Assembly: GCA_963966775.1 (NCBI GenBank)
Contig: CAXAAH010000015.1
Span: 1 to 36,912, forward strand
DNA length: 36,912 nucleotides
Reading direction: 5' to 3'
DNA from: UBA685 sp002299005
GTDB taxonomy: Bacteria; Pseudomonadota; Alphaproteobacteria; Puniceispirillales; Puniceispirillaceae
Shown here: positions 8,455-15,887 of the stretch, in pieces
Numbering within the stretch: the stretch's first letter is position 1
Layout: every line of letters begins with the position of its first letter
Notes under the pieces: model-generated
What the model saw: the letters and a program-made list of their open reading frames with translations, nothing else
What the model was told of the DNA's origin: nothing
The model's database searches: none
Position numbers and translations under genes: made by a program

Positions 8455-8793
8455 TTATGCGCCTTGACCAGGTTTATCCGAGAAATATTTCTCAAATTTT
8501 CCGCTCTCATCTTGCTTGGCATCGGCATCTGTCATGGCGTCAATCTTCTGGCCGATATTGGGCCATTTTTCTGACATTTCCAGATTAAGCTTCAACCAAT
8601 CCTGTGCGCCTGCCTCTGAATCTGGCAGAATCGCTTCTGGCGGACATTCAGGCTCGCAGACACCGCAATCGATGCATTCATCGGGGTGAATCACAAGCAT
8701 ATTCTCGCCCTCATAAAAACAATCAACAGGGCACACTTCAACACAATCAGTGTATTTACACATGATGCATTTATCATTGACGATATAAGTCAT
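8455..8793 (-). CDS. fdxA: 7Fe (3Fe-4S / 4Fe-4S) ferredoxin
   Basis: A small cytoplasmic electron carrier of the FdxA family, 112 residues, typical length. The N-terminal cluster region has cysteines at 9, 12, 17, 21 and 25 (CIMCKYTDCVEVCPVDC) and the second has CIDCGVCEPECPPEA. This arrangement matches the alphaproteobacterial ferredoxin that usually sits between the S4/helicase genes and carD, as here. The redox partner is unknown. The ATG at 8793 has AAAGG about ten bases upstream. It lies 68 bases after the TerB-like gene on the same strand. Confidence 0.95.
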   Translation of the reverse strand: MTYIVNDKCIMCKYTDCVEVCPVDCFYEGENMLVIHPDECIDCGVCEPECPPEAILPDSEAGAQDWLKLNLEMSEKWPNIGQKIDAMTDADAKQDESGKFEKYFSDKPGQGA

Positions 8794-8861
8794 ACGGGTT
8801 GAACCTTTATTTGAGCTGACGGGTCACAGCGACTATGAGCGCTGTCATAGAACAAAATAGG

Positions 8862-9329
8862 TTAAGGGGCAAGTGTTAGGCGTGCGCGTGCCGCCTTTGC
8901 CGCCTTGCCTGAATCAACATCATCGACATAAAGCAGACCTGCCAGACGGCGCATTAATGAGGCTTCCATATGGTCAAGATGGTCATCAGCTAGCACCACC
9001 ATCCAGATTAATTCAATCATCGCAACGCGCTCATCATAATCGGTCATATCGCGTAATTTCTTGGCAAGACCATGCATTTGCACACGCTCATCTGCCGCCG
9101 CTAGGGCCTCATCAAACATCTTATCAAGCGCGGCTTCTTCAATTTCAAAATGTGTCGCCATGATATGGGCGATGATATGGCCCTCTTCTTGATCAATGCC
9201 CGCATCATCGACATTGGCGGCTTCAACAAACAGCTCAATCATCGTGCGCGCCAGCTCAGAACGCTCATCAAGCGCGACATCTTTTAGCTGTGTGTCTGAT
9301 GACAAAACATCTTTTAGAAATCCAAACAT
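8862..9329 (-). CDS. TerB-like family protein (tellurite resistance TerB domain)
   Basis: The 155-residue protein is largely helical and acidic, with the two EF-hand-like acidic helical segments of TerB domains: ELFVEAANVDDAGIDQEE near 30-50 and LIWMVVLADDHLDHMEASLMRRLAGLL near 107-135. Proteins of this type have no established biochemical role; the tellurite name comes from a distant relative and should not be read as resistance. No membrane segment or signal peptide is seen. It starts 39 bases after the S4 gene with AGAGGA ahead of the ATG, in the helicase-S4-ferredoxin series. Confidence 0.78.
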   Translation of the reverse strand: MFGFLKDVLSSDTQLKDVALDERSELARTMIELFVEAANVDDAGIDQEEGHIIAHIMATHFEIEEAALDKMFDEALAAADERVQMHGLAKKLRDMTDYDERVAMIELIWMVVLADDHLDHMEASLMRRLAGLLYVDDVDSGKAAKAARARLTLAP

Positions 9330-9368
9330 AAGGTCTTTCCTCTATCATGTAGCCCGTATAAACGGCTT

Positions 9369-9761
9369 TTAAGTGGGATCTGTATTTTTGAGCGCATCAT
9401 TCAAGCGCCTATCTCTTTTTGTTGGCCGCCCTGAGCCTGTATCTCGTCTCTCAAATTGCGGTATCGCTAGATGTTTTTTGCCATCGCCTTTTGGTTGCGG
9501 CGGGTCAAGATCCTCATAAAGAGCTTGCGCTTCGCTTGCAGGCCCGCGGCGTGTGGCCAGTGATAACACCTTAATCGTGCGAATAACCTCACCTTGCGGG
9601 AAGACAAGCACCATATCAGGAAACACCGTGCGATGCGGCTTTGAGATACTCTCGCCATTAATGCGCAAACGACCAGCGGCCACCATACGGCTTGCAATGG
9701 CGCGGCTTTTAAAAAAGCGCGCATACCATAACCATTTATCTATCCGTAGTTGCTCTTCCAT
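9369..9761 (-). CDS. S4-domain RNA-binding protein (Hsp15-like)
   Basis: The 130-residue protein starts with an S4 domain (about 4-60: RIDKWLWYARFFKSRAIASRMVAAGRLRING) and ends in a basic tail (ERRDTGSGRPTKRDRRLND). It matches the Hsp15/YrfH-type family, whose E. coli member binds stalled 50S subunits carrying nascent tRNA. Alphaproteobacteria usually keep this gene right after the Suv3-like helicase, as here with an 18-base gap, which suggests a shared RNA-related role. The function in this organism is inferred from family only. Confidence 0.9.
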   Translation of the reverse strand: MEEQLRIDKWLWYARFFKSRAIASRMVAAGRLRINGESISKPHRTVFPDMVLVFPQGEVIRTIKVLSLATRRGPASEAQALYEDLDPPQPKGDGKKHLAIPQFERRDTGSGRPTKRDRRLNDALKNTDPT

Positions 9762-9779
9762 TAAGAGGCTATGAGACCC

Positions 9780-12497
9780 TTATTTTTTCAAGGCTGCCAA
9801 TACAGCAAATGGTGAGTTTGGATCAGCTTCTTTTGGCTTCGGGCTACCAGCAGGTTTGCCTTGCCCTTTTTGCCCTGCGCGATTGCCCTTATGCGGCTTG
9901 CCTTTGCCACCTTTTGGACGTGCGCCCTTGGCACCATCACCTGCCGGCTTGCCACCACGCCCGCGGCGAACACGCTCAAACACAGGCACAGCTGGCTTTT
10001 CAGGATCTTCTGACGGCTCTTCAGAGACCATCTGGCACCCAAGATCAAGGATCATGCCTTTCATCTCATCACGGCTAACACCTGCCAGCGATAGCATCTC
10101 ATCACTCATCTTGAACTGGCCATTACGCGCGGCCGCTCTGACAAGGGCTGAGACACGTTCGACCATATCAACACGCATCACTTTTGTGCCTAAGCGGCGA
10201 TAGCCTGAGACCAGCCAATAGGCATCATCGACACCCTCAATCGCATTCAGTGAGACACGCCCTTCTGGCGGCGGGCCAGCCTCGGGGAAATTGCCATGAT
10301 GCACAGACCATAGCACCGCCCGCAATTTGATTGTCGCAGGCTTTAGCATTTCTGCCATATAAAGTGCCTCAACACCCATGCGGATACCAAGACGCGCCAA
10401 TTGTGGGCGATCAGTCTCTGATAATTCTTTGAGTTGCGCGCCAAGGTTGGCAGTTGGCATGGTGCCAAACGCTTCATAAAGCTGATAGGCAATGCCCTTT
10501 GCCGCGCCTGATAGAGGCGCTTGTTCTGCTTTTGGCTCTGATGCTTCTGGTGCCTCTGGTGCCTCGCTAGCGGCTGATGCCTCTGGTGCTTTAGGCGCGC
10601 CGTCTGTTTTCGCTTCAGGCTGTTTGGCGGCTATCGTAGCTGGCGGATTGGCGAGCGTGACAAGCGGGCCAAGGATAAAGGCCACATGGTCGCGCATAAA
10701 CCCTTCAAGGCGGTCTTGCATGCGTGCCATCTGATCTGTGGTCACAAGCTCTGCATCTGCCATCACAATACGCGGCGCATAAGGATTATCTGATTTCAGC
10801 AATTTTGCTAGCGGTGCTTCGCGCCAATGGATATGACCATTTGGTTGCAGCTTAAACGCTTCATCAGCGGATGCCAAAACAGCCTTCACGCGGCGTTCAA
10901 TCTCATCAGGCAGGCCTTTGCGGGCGGCGGCCAAGATCATCGCCTTTTCTTCAGAGTCAGAGATATCAGGGGTGAAGGTAAAGCCATCAAGACGACCAAC
11001 CTCTTCACCTTCTACGAGGACGGTACCGTCTAGTTTAACAGAAGCAGACAATGATATTTGTTCCTTTAATTTTCGGGACAAATGTGCAGCACGCTTGTCC
11101 ACGAATCTTTGTGTTAGTTGGTTATGCAGCTCGTCTGATAACCGGTCTTCAATATTTCTGGCTAAATCCTGCCACTCCTCAGGGGCATCTGTCCAGCCTT
11201 GTCGTTGTGTAATATAGGTCCAAGTGCGAATATGTGCAATTCGCATCATAATTGTATCAATATCGCCGTCTATCCTGTCCAAATGGCGCAATTGCCCCGC
11301 GACCCAATCACGCTCTAGCACGCCCTTAGTGGCCAGATTCTGATAGATCCGCCCCAACATGGTGGTGTGATTATCCGTCATCATATTGCGGAAATCAGGA
11401 ATAGAGGCAACATCCCACAACAGCCGCACACGCCCCGGCGAATTGGCAAGCTCGCGCACGCTTTGTGTCTCGGCAAGCGCGATAAGGCTTGTATGGTCAG
11501 TTGCCTCTGCTTGGCGTTGCAAGAAAGGCTGTGGCGGCGGCGCTTCTAGGGATGATATCAGCGCGCGAGGTGAGCTAAAATCATAGTCTCTGGCACGCCA
11601 GAAAAGACCGCGCAAAGGCGGGAATTGGTGATTTTCAATCGCGAGGATCTCTTCTGCCTCTAGCGCGTCCACCCCATCAGTCATCCCAAAGGTGCCATCG
11701 CGCATATGACGCCCGGCACGTCCAGCAATTTGCGCCATTTCTTGCGGCAATAGCCGGCGCATATAGCGGCCATCAAATTTCATATCAGAGGCAAGCGCGA
11801 CATGGTGGATATCCATATTCAGCCCCATCCCAATCGCATCTGTGGCAATCAGGAAATCGACATCTCCATTTTGATACATCTCAACTTGCTTATTGCGTGT
11901 GCGCGGTGACAGGGCGCCCATCACAATCCCGCACCCACCACGCTGGCGGCGCACAGTCTCTGCCAGCGCATAGACATCGGCGGCCGAAAAAGCGACAATC
12001 GCTGAACGTCTTTGCAAGCGCGTCACCTTGCGCACACCGGCATAGCTTAGCCGCGATAGGCGCGGGCGCGTCTCGATGCTGGCATTTGGCAGCAGGCGTT
12101 TGATAAAGGGGCGAATAGTCTCAGCGCCCATAAACATCGTCTCAGATTTGCCTCTGGCATGAAAGAGACGGTCGGTAAAGACATGGCCGCGCTCTCTGTC
12201 ACCTGCTAGCTGGATCTCATCCACAGCAAGAAAGGCGACTGATTTTTCAAGCGGCATCGCTTCGACCGTACAGCAGAAATAGCGCGCGCGGGGCGGGACA
12301 ATCTTTTCCTCACCAGTGATAAGGGCAACCGCGCTGACCCCCACCTTTGCGACGATACGGTCATAATTCTCACGCGCCAACAGGCGGAGCGGAAAGCCTA
12401 TCATGCCTGTCTCATGACCGAGCATACGTTCTATGGCCGCATAGGTTTTACCCGTATTGGTCGGGCCCAAAATAACGCGGATTAATGTCTGTTTCAT
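9780..12497 (-). CDS. Suv3-like superfamily 2 helicase
   Basis: A large helicase of the mitochondrial Suv3 type that is conserved in Alphaproteobacteria and probably acts on RNA. Walker A is GPTNTGKT (11-18), the Walker B position reads DEIQ (93-96) rather than DEAD, and motif VI is QIAGRAGR (256-263). ATDAIGMGLNM (about 218-228) is motif V. The middle and C-terminal parts lack motifs I recognise, apart from an Ala/Glu/Pro-rich linker encoded around 10510-10620 and a Lys/Gly-rich basic tail (GKGKPHKGNRAGQKGQGK), probably unstructured and nucleic-acid binding. The 905-residue length is usual for the bacterial relatives. The partner exonuclease is not adjacent. Confidence 0.93.
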   Translation of the reverse strand: MKQTLIRVILGPTNTGKTYAAIERMLGHETGMIGFPLRLLARENYDRIVAKVGVSAVALITGEEKIVPPRARYFCCTVEAMPLEKSVAFLAVDEIQLAGDRERGHVFTDRLFHARGKSETMFMGAETIRPFIKRLLPNASIETRPRLSRLSYAGVRKVTRLQRRSAIVAFSAADVYALAETVRRQRGGCGIVMGALSPRTRNKQVEMYQNGDVDFLIATDAIGMGLNMDIHHVALASDMKFDGRYMRRLLPQEMAQIAGRAGRHMRDGTFGMTDGVDALEAEEILAIENHQFPPLRGLFWRARDYDFSSPRALISSLEAPPPQPFLQRQAEATDHTSLIALAETQSVRELANSPGRVRLLWDVASIPDFRNMMTDNHTTMLGRIYQNLATKGVLERDWVAGQLRHLDRIDGDIDTIMMRIAHIRTWTYITQRQGWTDAPEEWQDLARNIEDRLSDELHNQLTQRFVDKRAAHLSRKLKEQISLSASVKLDGTVLVEGEEVGRLDGFTFTPDISDSEEKAMILAAARKGLPDEIERRVKAVLASADEAFKLQPNGHIHWREAPLAKLLKSDNPYAPRIVMADAELVTTDQMARMQDRLEGFMRDHVAFILGPLVTLANPPATIAAKQPEAKTDGAPKAPEASAASEAPEAPEASEPKAEQAPLSGAAKGIAYQLYEAFGTMPTANLGAQLKELSETDRPQLARLGIRMGVEALYMAEMLKPATIKLRAVLWSVHHGNFPEAGPPPEGRVSLNAIEGVDDAYWLVSGYRRLGTKVMRVDMVERVSALVRAAARNGQFKMSDEMLSLAGVSRDEMKGMILDLGCQMVSEEPSEDPEKPAVPVFERVRRGRGGKPAGDGAKGARPKGGKGKPHKGNRAGQKGQGKPAGSPKPKEADPNSPFAVLAALKK

Positions 12498-12730
12498 GAA
12501 AGTCGGACCGAGAAAAAAGGGAGGTGTAACGTCAAATAAGGTGGTGGCAAAAAGCCGGTGTCTCTATGTACGAGCCTGCCCTGTCTTTGCGCCACCTTGC
12601 AAGCAGAAAAGGTGGGTAAGGGTGCCAATCTGCCTAAAAAATAAGCGGGGATCCTTTCGGGTAAGCTTCGCCCAATTCCTTAACGCCATTAGGCTAACCA
12701 TCGGGCGAGATCTTACAAGGAGATAGGAAG
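12498..12730. other. Divergent intergenic region between helicase and TPR gene
   Basis: This 233-base gap must hold promoters for both divergent genes. Its right end carries the first copy of the sequence duplicated ahead of the second TPR gene. Both copies keep CATTAGGCTA, which could contain a weak -10 element (TAGGCT) 17 bases after TTCGCC. A clear AAGGAG ribosome site precedes the TPR start. The left part shows no gene or RNA that I can recognise. Confidence 0.5.
12651..12711 (+). repeat. Upstream duplicated element, copy 1
   Basis: About 61 bases starting ATCCTTTCGG and ending GGGCGAGAT align, with roughly three quarters identity and one one-base gap, to 14548-14609. Both copies end about 20 bases before the start of a TPR-membrane gene. 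The most conserved stretch is GCCATTAGGCTA. It is most simply a promoter region duplicated together with its gene. Confidence 0.8.
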
Positions 12731-14539
12731 ATGGCTAGGAAGGCGAGGAATGCTTGGCATAACGTGTTGGAGGCGTTGTGTGATGTAAAGAATTGGAACA
12801 AATTACACGAGCAATCACAGCAGTGCATCGACGAATGGCCAGAAGACGGCATTGGATATCGTTACAGAAGCATCGCAAAAAATGAACTAGGCCAACATGA
12901 AGAGGCAATAAAAGATTTTGATAAATCCATCGATTTGGACCCCACTAACTCTTCTGCCTTCAACAATCGAGGCAACGCAAAACACAATCTTGGCCAATAT
13001 GACGCGGCCATAAGAGATTTTAATGAAGCTATCGAATTAGCCCCAAATGATTCTTCAGCCTTCAACAACCGCGGTGCGGCAAAAATTAAACTTGGGCAAT
13101 ATGAAGAGGCTATAAAAGATTTTAATACAGCGATCGATTTCAACCCCTCTTTTTCTTCTGCCTTCAACAATCGAGGCGTCGCAAGAAGTGCGATTGGCCA
13201 AGATGACGAGGCAATCAAGGATTACAACAAAGCTATCGAAATAGACCCTGAATATAGTAATGCCTATGGCAATCGCGCAACGGCAAAAAGTTTCCTTGGA
13301 AAATTTGAAGAGGCAATTAGGGATTATGACCGAGCCATCAAATTAGGCCAGTCGAATTCTTCTATCTTTCAAAATCGAGGTGCTGCATATCTAGCACTAA
13401 GCCGTTATCAAGAAGCTATAAGCGATCTTGATAGAGCAATTGAAATAGATGACTTTAATGAGAATGCTCTCGACATGAGGGGCAGTGCAAAGACTGGTCT
13501 TGGTTTATATAAAGAGGCAATTGAAGACTTTGATAAAGCAATCAAATTAAACCCCCAGAGTGCAAATAGTTATAGCAATCGAGCTGTGGCCTACGGACTT
13601 CAGTCGGCGCAAGAAACCACAGAACAACTTGACCAAACCAGAAGAGACGAACTCCAAAAGATAACTGATTCTGATAAAATCATAGCTTTCTATGAGGATG
13701 AAATACGCCGAACAAGATTTCGTATTTATGGAGAGGCTAAACATTCAAACACAGAATTCAGAGATCAAGAAAATATAAGCACTGAGGTAAACAATAATGG
13801 AGACAAAAGTAATCAAACTACAGACCAGCCTACTGTCATAAAACAAATACTTTCTTACACAACTATAGTTCCAGTTATTCTTTTCTCTGTATTGTGGTTT
13901 GTAACGATTTTGGTCATTTGGCTTTGCTATAAACCAGAAGAATGCAGAGAGGCTGGCACCGTATACTGCGATTTACTTTGGTTTCTTCTACCTTCCATTC
14001 TTTTATCAATTCCCTTATTGCTTTGGATTTTCCTACCCACATGTCTAAAACAGCAAAGTAGCGATAAAGCTGACCGGGCTTCAAGCTTCTATCGGCTTGC
14101 TACCATTTTGATTTGGCTTGTGGTAGTTTATCTGTTTTACTTTTATTATTTTGACCCCACCATCGCTCTTTCCGAACAGGCGCAGTTCGACGATGTTTTA
14201 TCGTTTGCCGCATCTATATTATTTCTGACCACACCTCTTTTCCTTCATGTGCGTCATATTACCAGAAGAACTGATGAAACTATAGTTCGACTTCACTCGC
14301 TGATGAGAGAACGAAATCAAATTCTATTCTGGCAAGCTCAGCCAGAAAATGAGAAAGTTAAACTTTCTCAAACGATGTTAAAATATATGAGTACAAAAAG
14401 CACTGCTGATATGTCGTTTTGGATGTTGCGCATGCGTGGCTTTAGGAGAAAAAACAGCAAGGAAGAGCCAGACTTAGCCGAAGCCCTTAAAGATATCGCA
14501 AAAGCAATCAAAGACATCAGTCCCCTAAAACCTGACTAA
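12731..14539 (+). CDS. TPR-repeat membrane protein with unrecognised C-terminal domain (paralogue A)
   Basis: I do not recognise a named family. The N-terminal half carries seven consecutive 34-residue tetratricopeptide repeats (about 40-277) with very regular NNRGxAKxxLGQYEEAIKDFxxAIxxxP units, plus a capping helix. A conserved segment around 317-333 (YEDEIRRTRFRIYG) follows, then four predicted membrane helices (about 373-400, 411-438, 453-475, 486-506). The cytoplasm-facing end has HITRRTDETIVRLHSLMRERNQILFWQAQ (509-537) and KSTADMS (556-562). There is no signal peptide, so the TPR part probably stays cytoplasmic as a protein-docking platform. AAGGAG precedes the ATG. Codons look AT-rich compared with neighbours. 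It is paralogous to the next gene. Confidence 0.88.
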   Translation: MARKARNAWHNVLEALCDVKNWNKLHEQSQQCIDEWPEDGIGYRYRSIAKNELGQHEEAIKDFDKSIDLDPTNSSAFNNRGNAKHNLGQYDAAIRDFNEAIELAPNDSSAFNNRGAAKIKLGQYEEAIKDFNTAIDFNPSFSSAFNNRGVARSAIGQDDEAIKDYNKAIEIDPEYSNAYGNRATAKSFLGKFEEAIRDYDRAIKLGQSNSSIFQNRGAAYLALSRYQEAISDLDRAIEIDDFNENALDMRGSAKTGLGLYKEAIEDFDKAIKLNPQSANSYSNRAVAYGLQSAQETTEQLDQTRRDELQKITDSDKIIAFYEDEIRRTRFRIYGEAKHSNTEFRDQENISTEVNNNGDKSNQTTDQPTVIKQILSYTTIVPVILFSVLWFVTILVIWLCYKPEECREAGTVYCDLLWFLLPSILLSIPLLLWIFLPTCLKQQSSDKADRASSFYRLATILIWLVVVYLFYFYYFDPTIALSEQAQFDDVLSFAASILFLTTPLFLHVRHITRRTDETIVRLHSLMRERNQILFWQAQPENEKVKLSQTMLKYMSTKSTADMSFWMLRMRGFRRKNSKEEPDLAEALKDIAKAIKDISPLKPD

Positions 14540-14543
14540 CCCA

Positions 14544-14555
14544 CCCTATCCTTTC
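14544..14555 (+). repeat. 12-bp inverted repeat flanking paralogue B, left arm
   Basis: CCCTATCCTTTC here recurs as its exact reverse complement at 15854-15865, so the two arms enclose paralogue B. The left arm overlaps the start of duplicated element copy 2. There is no transposase and no visible target duplication. Confidence 0.6.
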
Positions 14556-14609
14556 GGTTAGCCTTCGTTCAAATCGTTAATGCCATTAGGCTAGCGGTTT
14601 GGGCGAGAT
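14548..14609 (+). repeat. Upstream duplicated element, copy 2
   Basis: This is the second copy of the element at 12651-12711, placed between the two TPR genes. Keeping it directly ahead of each gene implies that paralogue B has its own promoter rather than only read-through from paralogue A. Confidence 0.8.
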
Positions 14610-14632
14610 AAATAGCAGAGGGAGCTAGCGCG

Positions 14633-15826
14633 ATGATGAGTCCATTTTCGGCAAAAGATTGGAAATCTAAATTTGACACTTTGGAAAAGGATGAGAATTG
14701 GGACGAGCTTGAAAAACAAGCCACCGATGCCATCGCCTTAAATCCAAATGAGACATTGGCGTTTTATTATCGCGGCATAGCAAGAAAAGAGCTCGGCAGG
14801 GCGAAGGAAGCGACGATAGATTTTAATGAGGCTATCAGGCTTGATGATACGCATGCCGATTTTTACTTTCATCGCGCCGAGGCCAAGATGGCGTTGGACC
14901 GTCATAGAACCGCTATCAAAGATTATGACGAGGCGATTAAACGCCAGCCAGATGATGCCGCCTCCTATTATCTGCGTGCCAAGGCCAAGCAAAAAGGCGG
15001 GCGCTATGCAGATGCCGTTGATGATTATGATAAAGCAATTAAAGAAGCGCTGAAATATGACAAGGGCGCAAAGCATGTCGAGTATCATTATAACCGCGCC
15101 ATCGCTATCGGCATGGATGAGGCGAAAAAGAGCTCAGCAGTCATCACTGAACAGCTGGAAAACATCACCAAGCCAGGGCAGATTATCAAGAATTTTGATA
15201 AGGAAATTATCGAAACGCGGTTTCGGCTTTATGGCAAAAACCTGCACCTTTCGGCGACCGAAGATAAAGCTTTGCTGGAACAGCTAGACCTTCAAAAGAA
15301 AGACCTTGGTGATGGGTGGATTAAACAAGCCGAGAAGACCACTAACAAGTCTCGCATCATTCTATGCTTCATCGCCATCGTGGCAAGCGCCGCCTTTTAT
15401 GGCATCCACAAAGACCCGAAATCATTGGCTATTGAAGGTGTCAATTTCCTAGACATCCTGCAACTAACCACCTTTACGATTCTTCTCTATTACCCTTTCC
15501 TCCTCTTCAACAGGCACCTAACAAGGCGTGCGGATCAAGAGGTCACGCGGCTTCATGCGCTGATGCGTGACCGTGACAGGCTGTTATTCTGGACAGCGCA
15601 AACCAATGACCTTGAAGAGACCAATAAATCACGCCTCGCAAGGTTCGTGCTTGAGAGCATTGAGAAAAATAGCACGGCCGATATCTCGATGCGGATTATG
15701 CAAAGCAACCTGCTAAAAGGAAAAGAACCACAGCCCGCTATGGTGCCCTCTTATTATGAGCGCGGCTCCAAATATGAAGAGCTATTAGCGGCCATAAAAA
15801 ACCTCACCCTGAATAAATCAGAGTGA
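14633..15826 (+). CDS. TPR-repeat membrane protein with unrecognised C-terminal domain (paralogue B)
   Basis: A shorter relative (397 residues) of the preceding gene. It keeps about three TPR units (41-142) and a degenerate first one, the linking motif FDKEIIETRFRLYG (188-201), two membrane helices (about 241-257 and 271-293) and the shared C-terminal signature RHLTRRADQEVTRLHALMRDRDRLLFWTAQ (294-323) with NSTADIS (346-352). The order of parts equals paralogue A with four TPRs and two membrane helices fewer, so one arose from the other by duplication and repeat gain or loss. Function is unknown; an inner-membrane scaffold with a cytoplasmic TPR face is likely. GGGAG lies eight bases before the first of two adjacent ATG codons. 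Confidence 0.87.
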   Translation: MMSPFSAKDWKSKFDTLEKDENWDELEKQATDAIALNPNETLAFYYRGIARKELGRAKEATIDFNEAIRLDDTHADFYFHRAEAKMALDRHRTAIKDYDEAIKRQPDDAASYYLRAKAKQKGGRYADAVDDYDKAIKEALKYDKGAKHVEYHYNRAIAIGMDEAKKSSAVITEQLENITKPGQIIKNFDKEIIETRFRLYGKNLHLSATEDKALLEQLDLQKKDLGDGWIKQAEKTTNKSRIILCFIAIVASAAFYGIHKDPKSLAIEGVNFLDILQLTTFTILLYYPFLLFNRHLTRRADQEVTRLHALMRDRDRLLFWTAQTNDLEETNKSRLARFVLESIEKNSTADISMRIMQSNLLKGKEPQPAMVPSYYERGSKYEELLAAIKNLTLNKSE

Positions 15827-15834
15827 GGCTTTTC
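15802..15834 (+). terminator. Intrinsic terminator overlapping the end of paralogue B
   Basis: CCTCACCCTGA pairs with TCAGAGTGAGG around a five-base loop (11-position stem with one C-A mismatch) and is followed by CTTTTC. The stop codon (15824-15826) lies inside the 3' arm, so the hairpin is built partly from coding sequence. Confidence 0.75.
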
Positions 15835-15853
15835 GTCCTATCATTCCCCCCCG

Positions 15854-15865
15854 GAAAGGATAGGG
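15854..15865 (-). repeat. 12-bp inverted repeat flanking paralogue B, right arm
   Basis: GAAAGGATAGGG on the plus strand is the reverse complement of 14544-14555. It lies between the terminator of paralogue B and the acnB stop codon. Confidence 0.6.
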
Positions 15866-15887
15866 CAACTTTGTGCGCAGTCAGGCC

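Noticed and set aside
8862..9329. Reading the TerB-like gene as tellurite resistance
   Set aside because: Only a single TerB-like domain is present with none of the other ter genes; the location is a housekeeping series.
10510..10620. Repetitive GCTTCTGG/GCCTC-rich stretch within the helicase gene as a repeat array
   Set aside because: It simply encodes an Ala/Glu/Pro-rich linker with no regular unit.
14566..14578. GTTCAAATC resembling a tRNA T-loop
   Set aside because: No acceptor, D or anticodon stems can be built around it, and it belongs to the duplicated element ahead of the TPR gene.
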